Position numbers and translations under genes: made by a program. Of a stretch of DNA of 11,068 nt, positions 1 through 5,966 are shown in pieces (within the stretch, counting starts at the first letter, position 1; each line of letters starts with the position of its first letter). Source of the DNA: Bacillota bacterium (GTDB taxonomy: Bacteria; Bacillota_E; Sulfobacillia; Sulfobacillales; Sulfobacillaceae); NCBI GenBank assembly GCA_021820645.1, contig JAKADJ010000051.1, forward strand, positions 1-11,068. Direction: 5' to 3'. Under the pieces are notes generated by a model that did not search any database, was not told where the DNA came from, and saw nothing but the letters and a program-made list of their open reading frames with translations.

Positions 1-84
1 AAAGCCAATCGGGTACGTCACATTACCAGGTAACGCCACAATATCCTCCCTAATAACGGCTTCCTGAGTTGGGCGGACCACCAT
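1..84 (-). CDS. argJ: ArgJ, glutamate N-acetyltransferase / amino-acid N-acetyltransferase, N-terminal fragment
   Basis: Only the first 28 codons lie in the window; the gene runs off the left edge. The translation ends GNVTYPIGF, which fits the start of ArgJ proteins (a Gly-x-Val-Thr-x-Pro-x-Gly-Phe pattern just before the conserved A-x-G-V stretch). ArgJ moves the acetyl group from N-acetylornithine to glutamate in the cyclic arginine pathway. It lies 55 nt downstream of argC on the same strand, the usual argC-argJ order, so the two are probably co-transcribed. Two starts are possible: ATG at 84, preceded by AGAGAGG with a 6-nt spacer, or GTG at 39, preceded by AGGGAGG with a 5-nt spacer. 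The sequence does not decide between them. The identification rests on a short stretch plus gene order. Confidence 0.72.
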   Translation of the reverse strand, partial: MVVRPTQEAVIREDIVALPGNVTYPIGF

Positions 85-139
85 GTTGTGCCTCTCTTTC
101 CTTCGTCCCATTGCATCGTCTCAAAAGTATCGCCGCCCT

Positions 140-1129
140 TTAATCACAAAGCCCCAGATCTTCTCTCTCGCCGATCCATCGGTTGGCGTGCTGTATGGCT
201 TGGCCAGCCGCACCCTTCCCCAGGTTATCTTGAGCAGCGATCAAAACCATGGTCCCGCCCCGGACATCATCCATCGCCATAATCTCAATCCGATTGGTCC
301 CACGCACCCGTCCCGTCCGTGGAGCTCTCCCACTCGATAAGATTTCGACAAAGGGATTATGGGCATAAAAGTCCTGCCACAGTCGCGAAACCTCATGGGC
401 GCTGATCGTCGGTTGGGTCCAATACACGGTCACGAGCATGCCCCGTGCCATCGGCATCAAATGAGGCTGAAAAACCACCGAGGCTCCCGTAGCCGCTTGC
501 ATTTCGGCAGTATGTCGATGACGCCCAGGCCCACTATAGGGTTCCGCATTCTCCGCCATCTCGGCCATTAACAAAGATAGTTCAGGGCGCCGTCCAGCAC
601 CCGTCACTCCGGACTTGCCATCCACGATCAACGGGCCTAAAGTGATTCCGGCTCTCCGGAGAGGGCCCATCAACGTAAAAAAAGCCGTAGGATAGCACCC
701 CGGATTACCGACAATGGATGCATCGCCGTAGTCCATGAACGGATCATCCGCGTAACCCGTCGTAGACATCTTTAACGCATCAGGAGCCTCGTGCACCCCA
801 TAGATCGATTCATAGAGATCGCGACTCGAAAAGCGGAAGTCAGCCGAGAGGTCAATCACCCGAATTCCACGGGAGGCAAGTTCCTGTACCCAAGTTGTCG
901 CCGCCCGATGCGGGAGGGCGTTAAATACCAAATCGGGGTGGCACCCAGCCACCGCCTCCAGAGAGACAAAGACATTTGGGAGTTCCGAGCGTCCATACCA
1001 ATCCCCCAGGGACTCTCCGACTTCCGATCGAGCCGTGGCCGCAACCAGTCGCCAACCTGGACGACGCTGAATTCTTCGTACCAACTCTTGCCCTGCATAC
1101 CCCGTCGCTCCCATCACCGCCACGTTCAT
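140..1129 (-). CDS. argC: N-acetyl-gamma-glutamyl-phosphate reductase
   Basis: This cytoplasmic enzyme carries out the NADPH-dependent reduction of N-acetylglutamyl-5-phosphate to the semialdehyde, the third step of arginine synthesis. The 329-residue product begins with a Rossmann dinucleotide-binding loop, GATGYAG (residues 7-13). The catalytic cysteine is C145 in the GNPGCYPTA motif, and the catalytic histidine region is RHRHTAEM (203-210). DLSADFR (93-99) and GKSGVTGAG (171-179) are further family signatures. Length is close to the normal 340-350. The ATG at 1129 is preceded by GAGGTGA, about 5 nt upstream. argJ follows on the same strand. The upstream region carries a perfect TATAAT and an ArgR-like operator, so repression by arginine through ArgR/AhrC is likely (inferred from the site). 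Confidence 0.97.
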   Translation of the reverse strand: MNVAVMGATGYAGQELVRRIQRRPGWRLVAATARSEVGESLGDWYGRSELPNVFVSLEAVAGCHPDLVFNALPHRAATTWVQELASRGIRVIDLSADFRFSSRDLYESIYGVHEAPDALKMSTTGYADDPFMDYGDASIVGNPGCYPTAFFTLMGPLRRAGITLGPLIVDGKSGVTGAGRRPELSLLMAEMAENAEPYSGPGRHRHTAEMQAATGASVVFQPHLMPMARGMLVTVYWTQPTISAHEVSRLWQDFYAHNPFVEILSSGRAPRTGRVRGTNRIEIMAMDDVRGGTMVLIAAQDNLGKGAAGQAIQHANRWIGEREDLGLCD

Positions 1130-1154
1130 GCGCTCACCTCATTGCATATATATA

Positions 1155-1172
1155 CATGAATACACATTTAAA
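1155..1172. promoter_or_regulatory. Putative ArgR/AhrC operator (ARG box)
   Basis: CATGAATACACATTTAAA matches the Bacillus-type ARG box CATGAATAAAAATTCAAG at 15 of 18 positions. It sits inside a larger pseudo-palindrome, ATTGCAT (1141-1147) to ATGCAAT (1172-1178), immediately downstream of the argC -10 box, where a bound hexameric ArgR would block transcription. The consensus is established knowledge; its use here is inferred from sequence and gene context. Confidence 0.5.
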
Positions 1173-1183
1173 TGCAATGTTAA

Positions 1184-1189
1184 ATTATA
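1184..1189 (-). promoter_or_regulatory. Predicted -10 box of the argCJ promoter
   Basis: On the minus strand this is a perfect TATAAT, about 55 nt upstream of the argC start codon. No good -35 element is visible 17 nt further upstream (agtggg). Transcription would begin near 1177, just before the ArgR-like box. It is inferred from consensus only. Confidence 0.45.
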
Positions 1190-1190
1190 T

Positions 1191-1209
1191 GGGATTGGAG
1201 TCCAATCCC
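1191..1209. repeat. Perfect 19-bp palindrome between argC and the DsrE-like gene
   Basis: GGGATTGGA and TCCAATCCC are perfect inverted repeats around a single central G. The site lies next to the AT-rich TAAATTATAT, upstream of argC's -10 box and 55 nt before the DsrE-like start codon. It could be a dimeric regulator's operator. As RNA in the DsrE leader it could also fold as a 7-bp stem with a 5-nt loop. There is no T-run after it, so a terminator is less likely. Confidence 0.55.
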
Positions 1210-1263
1210 ACTTGGTGGTATGCTGAACTCCAAGACATGCGACTCAGAAGGGGATGGTGCATC

Positions 1264-1602
1264 ATGGCTAAGATTGCGTTTTGGATTACTGCGGGACCGG
1301 ATCAAGCCGATAAGGCTTTAGCCGGAATTCGGTTGGCTCAACGAATGAAAGATCATCGTGGGCAAGATATGGAAGTGTATTTCTTTGGCCCCGGCGTAAA
1401 ATTGTTGGGAGACCCTCCCCCAGCCGTGAAATCGGCTCTCGACGATCTGTTTGCATCCGAATCTCCGGTGGGCATCTGTCCGGCCAATGCCGAACAATTG
1501 GGTATCAAAGACGAATTGGCAGCCCGTGGATACCGAATGGAGCCCGCGGGGGAAGCGATGATCCGGCTCGTTGAGAGCGGCTACCAAATTGTCGGATACT
1601 AA
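1264..1602 (+). CDS. DsrE-like small protein
   Basis: This 112-residue soluble protein starts MAKIAFWITAGPDQ and has the alternating beta-alpha pattern of the DsrE/DsrF-like fold: strand 3-9, helix 14-29, strand MEVYFFGPGV at 36-45, and a later GICPANAEQ segment with C72. In DsrE/TusD proteins a cysteine carries persulfide sulfur, and C72 is the only cysteine here, but DsrE-like proteins without sulfur-transfer activity also exist. The ATG at 1264 follows AAGGGGA with a 9-nt spacer; an in-frame ATG at 1237 has weaker support. The gene stands alone, divergent from argC, and its stop is 5 nt from the stop of the convergent DUF421 gene. The family call is moderately sure; a sulfur-carrier role is inference. 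Confidence 0.72.
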   Translation: MAKIAFWITAGPDQADKALAGIRLAQRMKDHRGQDMEVYFFGPGVKLLGDPPPAVKSALDDLFASESPVGICPANAEQLGIKDELAARGYRMEPAGEAMIRLVESGYQIVGY

Positions 1603-1609
1603 CCGCTCT
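1574..1609. terminator. Possible bidirectional terminator hairpin
   Basis: AGAGCGG (1574-1580) and CCGCTCT (1603-1609) form a perfect 7-bp stem with a 22-nt loop, spanning the facing stop codons of the DsrE-like and DUF421 genes. On the plus strand it is followed by the T-rich ATACCTTATTCTTT. The long loop and broken T-run make it weak. Confidence 0.3.
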
Positions 1610-2075
1610 ATACCTTATTCTTTGGTTTAGACTGCTTTAAGATGGAGATTTCTCCGGTGGGTTCCAGGTGGGCTTCTTGAACATCCTTAAGCGCGGTGTC
1701 CTTTTGTCGGAGCTCCATCATAAGGTCCGCCTGGGAGACCCGCTCTTTTTTTAGTTCGCGTTCATCCACTTGCCCTTGGAACACGAGCCGCGACGGCACA
1801 CCTTGGGTCAGTTTTTCAAGCCAATTGAACCGTACATTAAGCCAGGTCAAAAGATACTGCAAAAGGCCCAACACCACGGTAATCCCAATCGCATTGATAA
1901 GGGGTGTCTTGGTGTCCTCCATTCCAATGGCCACCGCTTCACCAATCATGATGATGACAGCGAAATCAAAGGGGCCCATTTTCGCTAAGGTCCGTTTCCC
2001 CATAAGGCGAAATACCATCAATGCCACGATATATAAAATGGCAGTCCGATACAACAACGTGAACAATTCTGCCAC
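1608..2075 (-). CDS. DUF421 (YetF-type) membrane protein
   Basis: The 155-residue product has two to three N-terminal hydrophobic segments (about residues 4-24, 36-52 and 58-80). They are interrupted by the family hallmarks FRLMGKR (22-28) and PFDF (35-38). A soluble C-terminal domain follows with the DLMMELRQKDTALKDVQEAHLEPTGE pattern spread over residues 117-142. This is the architecture of YetF/YdfR-like DUF421 proteins, whose molecular role is not settled. GTG at 2075 is chosen because GAGGGGG lies 7 nt upstream and the first membrane segment begins straight after it; an upstream in-frame extension to 2300 would overlap glnA and is not hydrophobic. It is divergent from glnA, with 124 nt between starts. 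No function beyond membrane association can be read from the sequence. Confidence 0.85.
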   Translation of the reverse strand: MAELFTLLYRTAILYIVALMVFRLMGKRTLAKMGPFDFAVIIMIGEAVAIGMEDTKTPLINAIGITVVLGLLQYLLTWLNVRFNWLEKLTQGVPSRLVFQGQVDERELKKERVSQADLMMELRQKDTALKDVQEAHLEPTGEISILKQSKPKNKV

Positions 2076-2199
2076 TATTACGCCCCCTCGCCAACTAGGC
2101 TTAGCCTTTGTGTCGCACGACGGGGCTATACCCGAAAGTTTCGCTATTTGCTTGGAGATTTGGTACAGTGAAGGGAAATATTGGAGGGATGGACGCACT

Positions 2200-3522
2200 G
2201 TGACAAAACTTGAGGTCTTGGACAAAGCGCGGGAATTTAATGTGAAGTTTGTCCGCTTGCAATTTACGGATATTCTTGGCGTCATCAAAAATGTAGCCAT
2301 CCCGGTGGAATCGCTCGGTCAAGCCCTAGATGGTAAGATTATGTTTGATGGTTCATCGATCGAGGGCTTCGTGCGGGTCGAAGAATCCGATATGTATTTA
2401 GCCCCGGACCCCAACACGTGGGCCATTTTTCCGTGGAAACCTCGCGAAGGTATGACGGCGCGGCTCATGTGCGATATTAAAAATCCTGACGGTTCTCCCT
2501 TTGACGGATGTCCCCGCACGACGCTAAAACGCGTGCTGGACGAAGCCCATAGTTTAGGGTTTCGTGTCATGGTGGGTCCCGAGCCCGAATTTTTTTTGTT
2601 TTCGCGGGATGCCAATGGCATGGCCACCACGAAAACCATCGACCAAGCCGGATACTTCGATCTCTCTCCCGTCGATCTGGGTGAGGATGCCCGACGGGAA
2701 ATGGTCCTCACCCTCGAACAGATGGGCTTTGAAATCGAATCGACGCATCACGAGGTGGCACCCGGGCAACACGAAATTGATTTTCGATACGACGATGCCC
2801 TAAAAACCGCCGATAACATTGCCACCTTTCGCTTCGTGGTCAGAACGGTAGCGATGCAACATAATTTTCATGCCACTTTCATGCCCAAACCCATCCAAGG
2901 CATCAACGGATCCGGCCTTCATTTACATCAGTCCCTGTATCAGGGCCAGATCAATGCCTTTTCGGATCCCAAAAACGTCGACGGGATCAGTAAACTGGCT
3001 CTCCGTTACATCGCGGGCCTGATGCACCACGCCAAGGCTTATACCGCAGTCACCAACCCGCTGGTCAATAGCTATAAGCGGTTGGTACCGGGCTATGAAG
3101 CACCCGTCTACATCGCGTGGTCAATGGGTAACCGCAGCCCCATGATCCGAATCCCGGCCGCTCGCGGCAGCCACACGCGCATCGAGTTAAGATCTCCCGA
3201 CCCATCCTGTAATCCCTATCTGGCGTTAGCCGTCACCATCAAAGCCGGACTCGATGGAATCAAGCGCAAACTTGACGCTCCGGCACCCGTAACCCGCAAT
3301 ATTTACCGCATGCACGAAGCCGAACGCAATGAAATGGGCATCGAAAACCTTCCACCCCATCTCGATGCCGCATTAGATTACTTGGAAGCCGACTCGGTCA
3401 TGCTCGACGCACTTGGTGGACATATTAGCAAAAGCTACATCGAGGCCAAGCGCATCGAATGGGACGTGTACCGCCACCAAGTCCATGACTGGGAAATCGA
3501 CCAATATCTTACGGTGTACTAA
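2200..3522 (+). CDS. glnA: Glutamine synthetase, type I-alpha
   Basis: The enzyme joins ammonium to glutamate using ATP, the main ammonium-assimilation step; GS-I forms cytoplasmic dodecamers. The 440-residue product carries FDGSSIEGF (49-57), GPEPEFFLF (126-134), HHEVAPGQHEIDF (183-195), NGSGLHLHQS (236-245), the PGYEAPV glutamate flap (297-303), NRSPMIRIP (311-319) and RIELRSPDPSCNPY (327-340). Length and the C-terminal WEIDQYLTVY match the Bacillus GS-I-alpha form (444 residues), which lacks adenylylation and is feedback-inhibited; R59 corresponds to B. subtilis R62. The GTG at 2200 is the only sensible start; GGAGGGATGGA precedes it. No TGTNA-N7-TNACA GlnR box was seen between 2076 and 2199, and no glnR gene is adjacent. 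The 3' end overlaps the convergent reductase gene. Confidence 0.98.
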   Translation: MTKLEVLDKAREFNVKFVRLQFTDILGVIKNVAIPVESLGQALDGKIMFDGSSIEGFVRVEESDMYLAPDPNTWAIFPWKPREGMTARLMCDIKNPDGSPFDGCPRTTLKRVLDEAHSLGFRVMVGPEPEFFLFSRDANGMATTKTIDQAGYFDLSPVDLGEDARREMVLTLEQMGFEIESTHHEVAPGQHEIDFRYDDALKTADNIATFRFVVRTVAMQHNFHATFMPKPIQGINGSGLHLHQSLYQGQINAFSDPKNVDGISKLALRYIAGLMHHAKAYTAVTNPLVNSYKRLVPGYEAPVYIAWSMGNRSPMIRIPAARGSHTRIELRSPDPSCNPYLALAVTIKAGLDGIKRKLDAPAPVTRNIYRMHEAERNEMGIENLPPHLDAALDYLEADSVMLDALGGHISKSYIEAKRIEWDVYRHQVHDWEIDQYLTVY

Positions 3523-4636
3523 TGAAGGGGGCATCGGGGATCACGGGCCAACTTTGGTCCCCGACCTTTTCGGCCCGTTGGCGAATGAGGTCGATTTCTC
3601 TCTCGTCAATCGCCCGTTCAAAACGCCGAAAGCCTGCCATCTTAAATCCTTGTTCTTGTCCCATCCGGTGAATTTCCTGCACTTTATCGACCTCAATGCG
3701 ACTGCCTAACGTGAAGTTTTCTAAACGGCCAGACAGGGCCAAAATCATGGTCTCTGCCATACACGCCTCCACCATGCGTGGCGGAAATCCAAAATTGAAC
3801 CCCATATCTGCATGGGGTCCGGGCACCTCAATGACCCCCCCATCCAACACCAGGACATCGGGCCGCTTGCGACTCACTTGGGCCGAAATATTGCGCGGCC
3901 GCGCCACGTCCGTAATCACCGACCCAGGCTTTAAGTCCTCGGGCTCTATTAAGGAATCTTGCGCGGAGGACACCGCCACGACGAGATCTGCGTCCCGAAC
4001 CGCTTCGGTCGGCACTTGCGAGATCGTCACCTCGAGATCAGGATGAGATGCTTTTAAACGTCCCTTTAGATCTGTCAAGGTTTCCAAAGTCCGTGCCACA
4101 ATCCGCAACCGTTTGACGTGGGGCGCGAGCATATGGCATGACGCTTCACCAATCGACCCCGTGGCTCCAATCACGACCACCTGAGCCGTGTCTAAATTAA
4201 TTCCCATCCGCTCGGCGGCACGTAAGCTTCCCTCCACCGCCGTGGCCGTGGTATAAGAATTGCCGGTCGTGACCGGAATCGAGAGCCGATCGGCTAAAGA
4301 CACCCCACGGTCTCCCGCAATTTTGGTAAAGGCTCCGAGACCGAGAATCTCCGCCCCGAGTTTTTCTGCGAGCCTGCCGGCCTTCTCTAATTTCTGCAAC
4401 ACCCACTCATAGGGAGATTCCAACAAGATTTTTGGCGTCAGTGCCAGCCCAATCAGCCATCCCTCCAGTTCTTCCCCAGTCGGCGAGACGACACCGGTCG
4501 TATGTCCCGTCATAATCGGTCCCATGACCTTAAATCCTGATTCCACTAATCCTTGGGGAAGATAGCGGGTAATCGGATATTTCCGGGCAAAATCATCAAA
4601 TCGTAGCGGATGAACCACAAATGCGAACCGTCGCAT
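3509..4636 (-). CDS. AAR-like long-chain acyl-ACP reductase (SDR-related)
   Basis: The 375-residue protein resembles cyanobacterial acyl-ACP reductase (AAR, 341 residues), which makes fatty aldehydes from acyl-ACP or acyl-CoA. Shared features in order: GLGAFTKI (99-106), TTGNSYT (123-129), the NADPH-binding loop GATGSIG (157-163), ITDVARPRNI (241-250), LDGGVIEVPG (264-273), and ACMAETMILALSGRLENFTLG (291-311 region). C292 aligns with the acyl-enzyme cysteine C294 of Synechococcus AAR in ACFAEAM. Automatic pipelines may call such proteins shikimate dehydrogenase-like. The ATG at 4636 has GGGAGG 6 nt upstream. It has its own promoter and operator-like palindrome and converges on glnA. No aldehyde-deformylating oxygenase lies nearby, so alkane synthesis is not implied; aldehyde for wax, alcohol or acid production is possible. 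Homology is clear to me; the substrate is inferred. Confidence 0.82.
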   Translation of the reverse strand: MRRFAFVVHPLRFDDFARKYPITRYLPQGLVESGFKVMGPIMTGHTTGVVSPTGEELEGWLIGLALTPKILLESPYEWVLQKLEKAGRLAEKLGAEILGLGAFTKIAGDRGVSLADRLSIPVTTGNSYTTATAVEGSLRAAERMGINLDTAQVVVIGATGSIGEASCHMLAPHVKRLRIVARTLETLTDLKGRLKASHPDLEVTISQVPTEAVRDADLVVAVSSAQDSLIEPEDLKPGSVITDVARPRNISAQVSRKRPDVLVLDGGVIEVPGPHADMGFNFGFPPRMVEACMAETMILALSGRLENFTLGSRIEVDKVQEIHRMGQEQGFKMAGFRRFERAIDEREIDLIRQRAEKVGDQSWPVIPDAPFISTP

Positions 4637-4648
4637 GAAAAGCCTCCC

Positions 4649-4666
4649 GTGCACAAGATTGTGCAC
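4649..4666. promoter_or_regulatory. Operator-like palindrome before the AAR-like gene
   Basis: GTGCACAA and TTGTGCAC are perfect 8-bp inverted repeats around a central GA. The site lies between the predicted -10 box and the ribosome-binding site (GGGAGG, minus strand, 4643-4648), so it would cover the start of transcription. This is the classic position for a repressor dimer. The regulator is unknown. Confidence 0.6.
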
Positions 4667-4675
4667 ATTGTACCA
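4667..4675 (-). promoter_or_regulatory. Extended -10 promoter of the AAR-like gene
   Basis: On the minus strand the sequence reads TGGTACAAT: a TGn extension followed by the -10 hexamer TACAAT (4667-4672). The predicted start is near 4660, 24 nt before the ATG. No consensus -35 is visible, as is common with extended -10 promoters. Confidence 0.5.
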
Positions 4676-4745
4676 CAACCCCTGGTGGATGCATGCGTTT
4701 ATCCCGACCTATCGACCACAGGGTTCTCGACAAATGCACCCGCCA

Positions 4746-5843
4746 TTAACTCACCCGCTTCATGGGATCCGTGGTCCTCTCGACACCCCCTGCGGCGTGT
4801 CGACTCAACCTTCGTAAGTGCCCTACAGTAAATCCTGTAACCATGACCCAAAATATCGCCAACATGATGAAAAATATCCACGCAGCCCAACCCAAGATTC
4901 CGGTTCCCAAAGCACGATACAACAGATCGGTGCCACCTGCGAACACTCCAAGCGGAAACGTGAGGCCCCACCATCCTAAATTGAATCGAAGCCGCCGAGT
5001 TCGTAAATAATAGAGGGTAATGAAAACACTTTGCCCCATCCACCAAAGTCCTAGTCCCCACAAAACCACGGCGCCCAAGAGCGCGGCCCCTTGAATGCCC
5101 GTATTGAATAGAGGAAACGCGAATCGCACGTCGTGAGCGATGCCTGCCAGGCCCATAACGCCGGTACCCAAAGTGCCGAGCGTAATCCAAGTCGAAATAG
5201 CTAGATCTTCTGGCGGCAATTTATGCAATGTTAATCGGATAAATAGAATACCAAGCATCAAAAACGCCATCGGTACACTAAACGCCCATAGCACCATAAT
5301 TCCTATCAAAAGGTCTTGGCGGAATGCCAAGACCGCCACATGGGGCAGGAGAATCGCGCCTGAGGCTGCGACTACCTCAGCCGGAACAATCGGCATCAGC
5401 CATACAGCGGTCATCCGCGAAAGGTCATGATCATGGCGCGTAAACATCCAAAACGGAATCCCAAATCCCGAGACTACCGCCAACACCACATTGATCATCC
5501 AAAGAATGGCCCCCACGTGATACGCGGTCACTGCACCATACCGCGAACCCATATCGAATACCGCATTAACCACGGTGGTCGGAGCCACCGGAATCGCCCC
5601 AAAGAACATCGATTGAATCGGGTGATCGAGAACCTCGCGCACTCCGGGTCGGTCGTATATACCCTTCAAAATTCCGAGAACCACCAATCCGGTCACGATC
5701 AGGACATTAAACAGAGCGATCCCGATCGCCACAGTTTTAAGCCATGAGGGTCCTCCCGGCAAAGTATATGCATCCAGGGCCAAAATTCCCGTACCCATGC
5801 CCACAGTGAACCAATTCGGTGTAAATCCTTTAATAAGGTTCAT
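4746..5843 (-). CDS. TDT/SLAC1-family transporter (dicarboxylate or sulfite type)
   Basis: This 365-residue integral membrane protein has about ten hydrophobic segments (for example 35-60, 80-98, 104-134, 148-170, 175-203, 215-234, 250-276, 290-303 and 315-340). Family signatures of the tellurite-resistance/dicarboxylate transporter group (PF03595: TehA, Mae1, Ssu1) are visible: PNWFTVGMGTGILA (9-22), HPIQSMFFGAIP (74-85) and FNLGWWGLTFPLGVFAGGT (287-305), the last being typical of the Mae1/Ssu1 branch. Ssu1 exports sulfite and Mae1 moves malate; the sequence alone does not decide. ATG at 5843 is chosen over TTG at 5849 because GGAGGGA ends 7 nt upstream. It is divergent from a LysR gene of the CysL/CbbR-like type, which suggests a regulated anion exporter, perhaps for sulfite (inference). 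Confidence 0.88.
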   Translation of the reverse strand: MNLIKGFTPNWFTVGMGTGILALDAYTLPGGPSWLKTVAIGIALFNVLIVTGLVVLGILKGIYDRPGVREVLDHPIQSMFFGAIPVAPTTVVNAVFDMGSRYGAVTAYHVGAILWMINVVLAVVSGFGIPFWMFTRHDHDLSRMTAVWLMPIVPAEVVAASGAILLPHVAVLAFRQDLLIGIMVLWAFSVPMAFLMLGILFIRLTLHKLPPEDLAISTWITLGTLGTGVMGLAGIAHDVRFAFPLFNTGIQGAALLGAVVLWGLGLWWMGQSVFITLYYLRTRRLRFNLGWWGLTFPLGVFAGGTDLLYRALGTGILGWAAWIFFIMLAIFWVMVTGFTVGHLRRLSRHAAGGVERTTDPMKRVS

Positions 5844-5885
5844 GAGCAATTCCCTCCTTCCATGCGTGCTATTACGCCAACTCGG

Positions 5886-5901
5886 TTATCATAAGAGATA
5901 A
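5886..5901. promoter_or_regulatory. Putative LysR-type operator, first inverted repeat
   Basis: TTATC (5886-5890) and GATAA (5897-5901) form an inverted repeat with a 6-nt centre, in the size range of LysR recognition sites (T-N11-A type). It lies midway between the divergent TDT and LysR genes, overlapping the likely -10/-35 zones for both directions. Confidence 0.45.
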
Positions 5902-5914
5902 TCCGAATACGTGT

Positions 5915-5952
5915 GTTCGGAAGAACCGAATGCCATTGCGTCGGTTCCGAAC
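5915..5952. repeat. Inverted repeats in front of the LysR gene
   Basis: TTCGG-AAGAA-CCGAA (5916-5930) is itself an inverted repeat. The 12-mer TCGGTTCCGAAC (5941-5952) is the reverse complement of GTTCGGAA..CCGA (5915-5929) apart from a 3-nt insert, so the block can also pair as one hairpin. It ends directly at the LysR ribosome-binding site (GGAGG, 5953-5957). It could be a second LysR site used in autoregulation. Confidence 0.4.
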
Positions 5953-5966
5953 GGAGGTAACCATTG

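Noticed and set aside
2076..2199. Search for a GlnR box or glutamine-responsive element upstream of glnA
   Set aside because: No TGTNA-N7-TNACA match and no clear -35/-10 pair were found; only weak hexamers such as TACAGT at 2164-2169 are present.
1608..2300. Longer 230-residue reading of the DUF421 gene
   Set aside because: The extra N-terminal 75 residues overlap the start of glnA and contain no membrane segment. The GTG at 2075 has a good ribosome-binding site directly before the first hydrophobic segment.
3509..4636. Annotation of the AAR-like protein as shikimate dehydrogenase (AroE)
   Set aside because: It lacks AroE's N-terminal shikimate-binding motif and is much longer. The TTGNSYT and ACMAET-containing C-terminal half fit acyl-ACP reductase instead.
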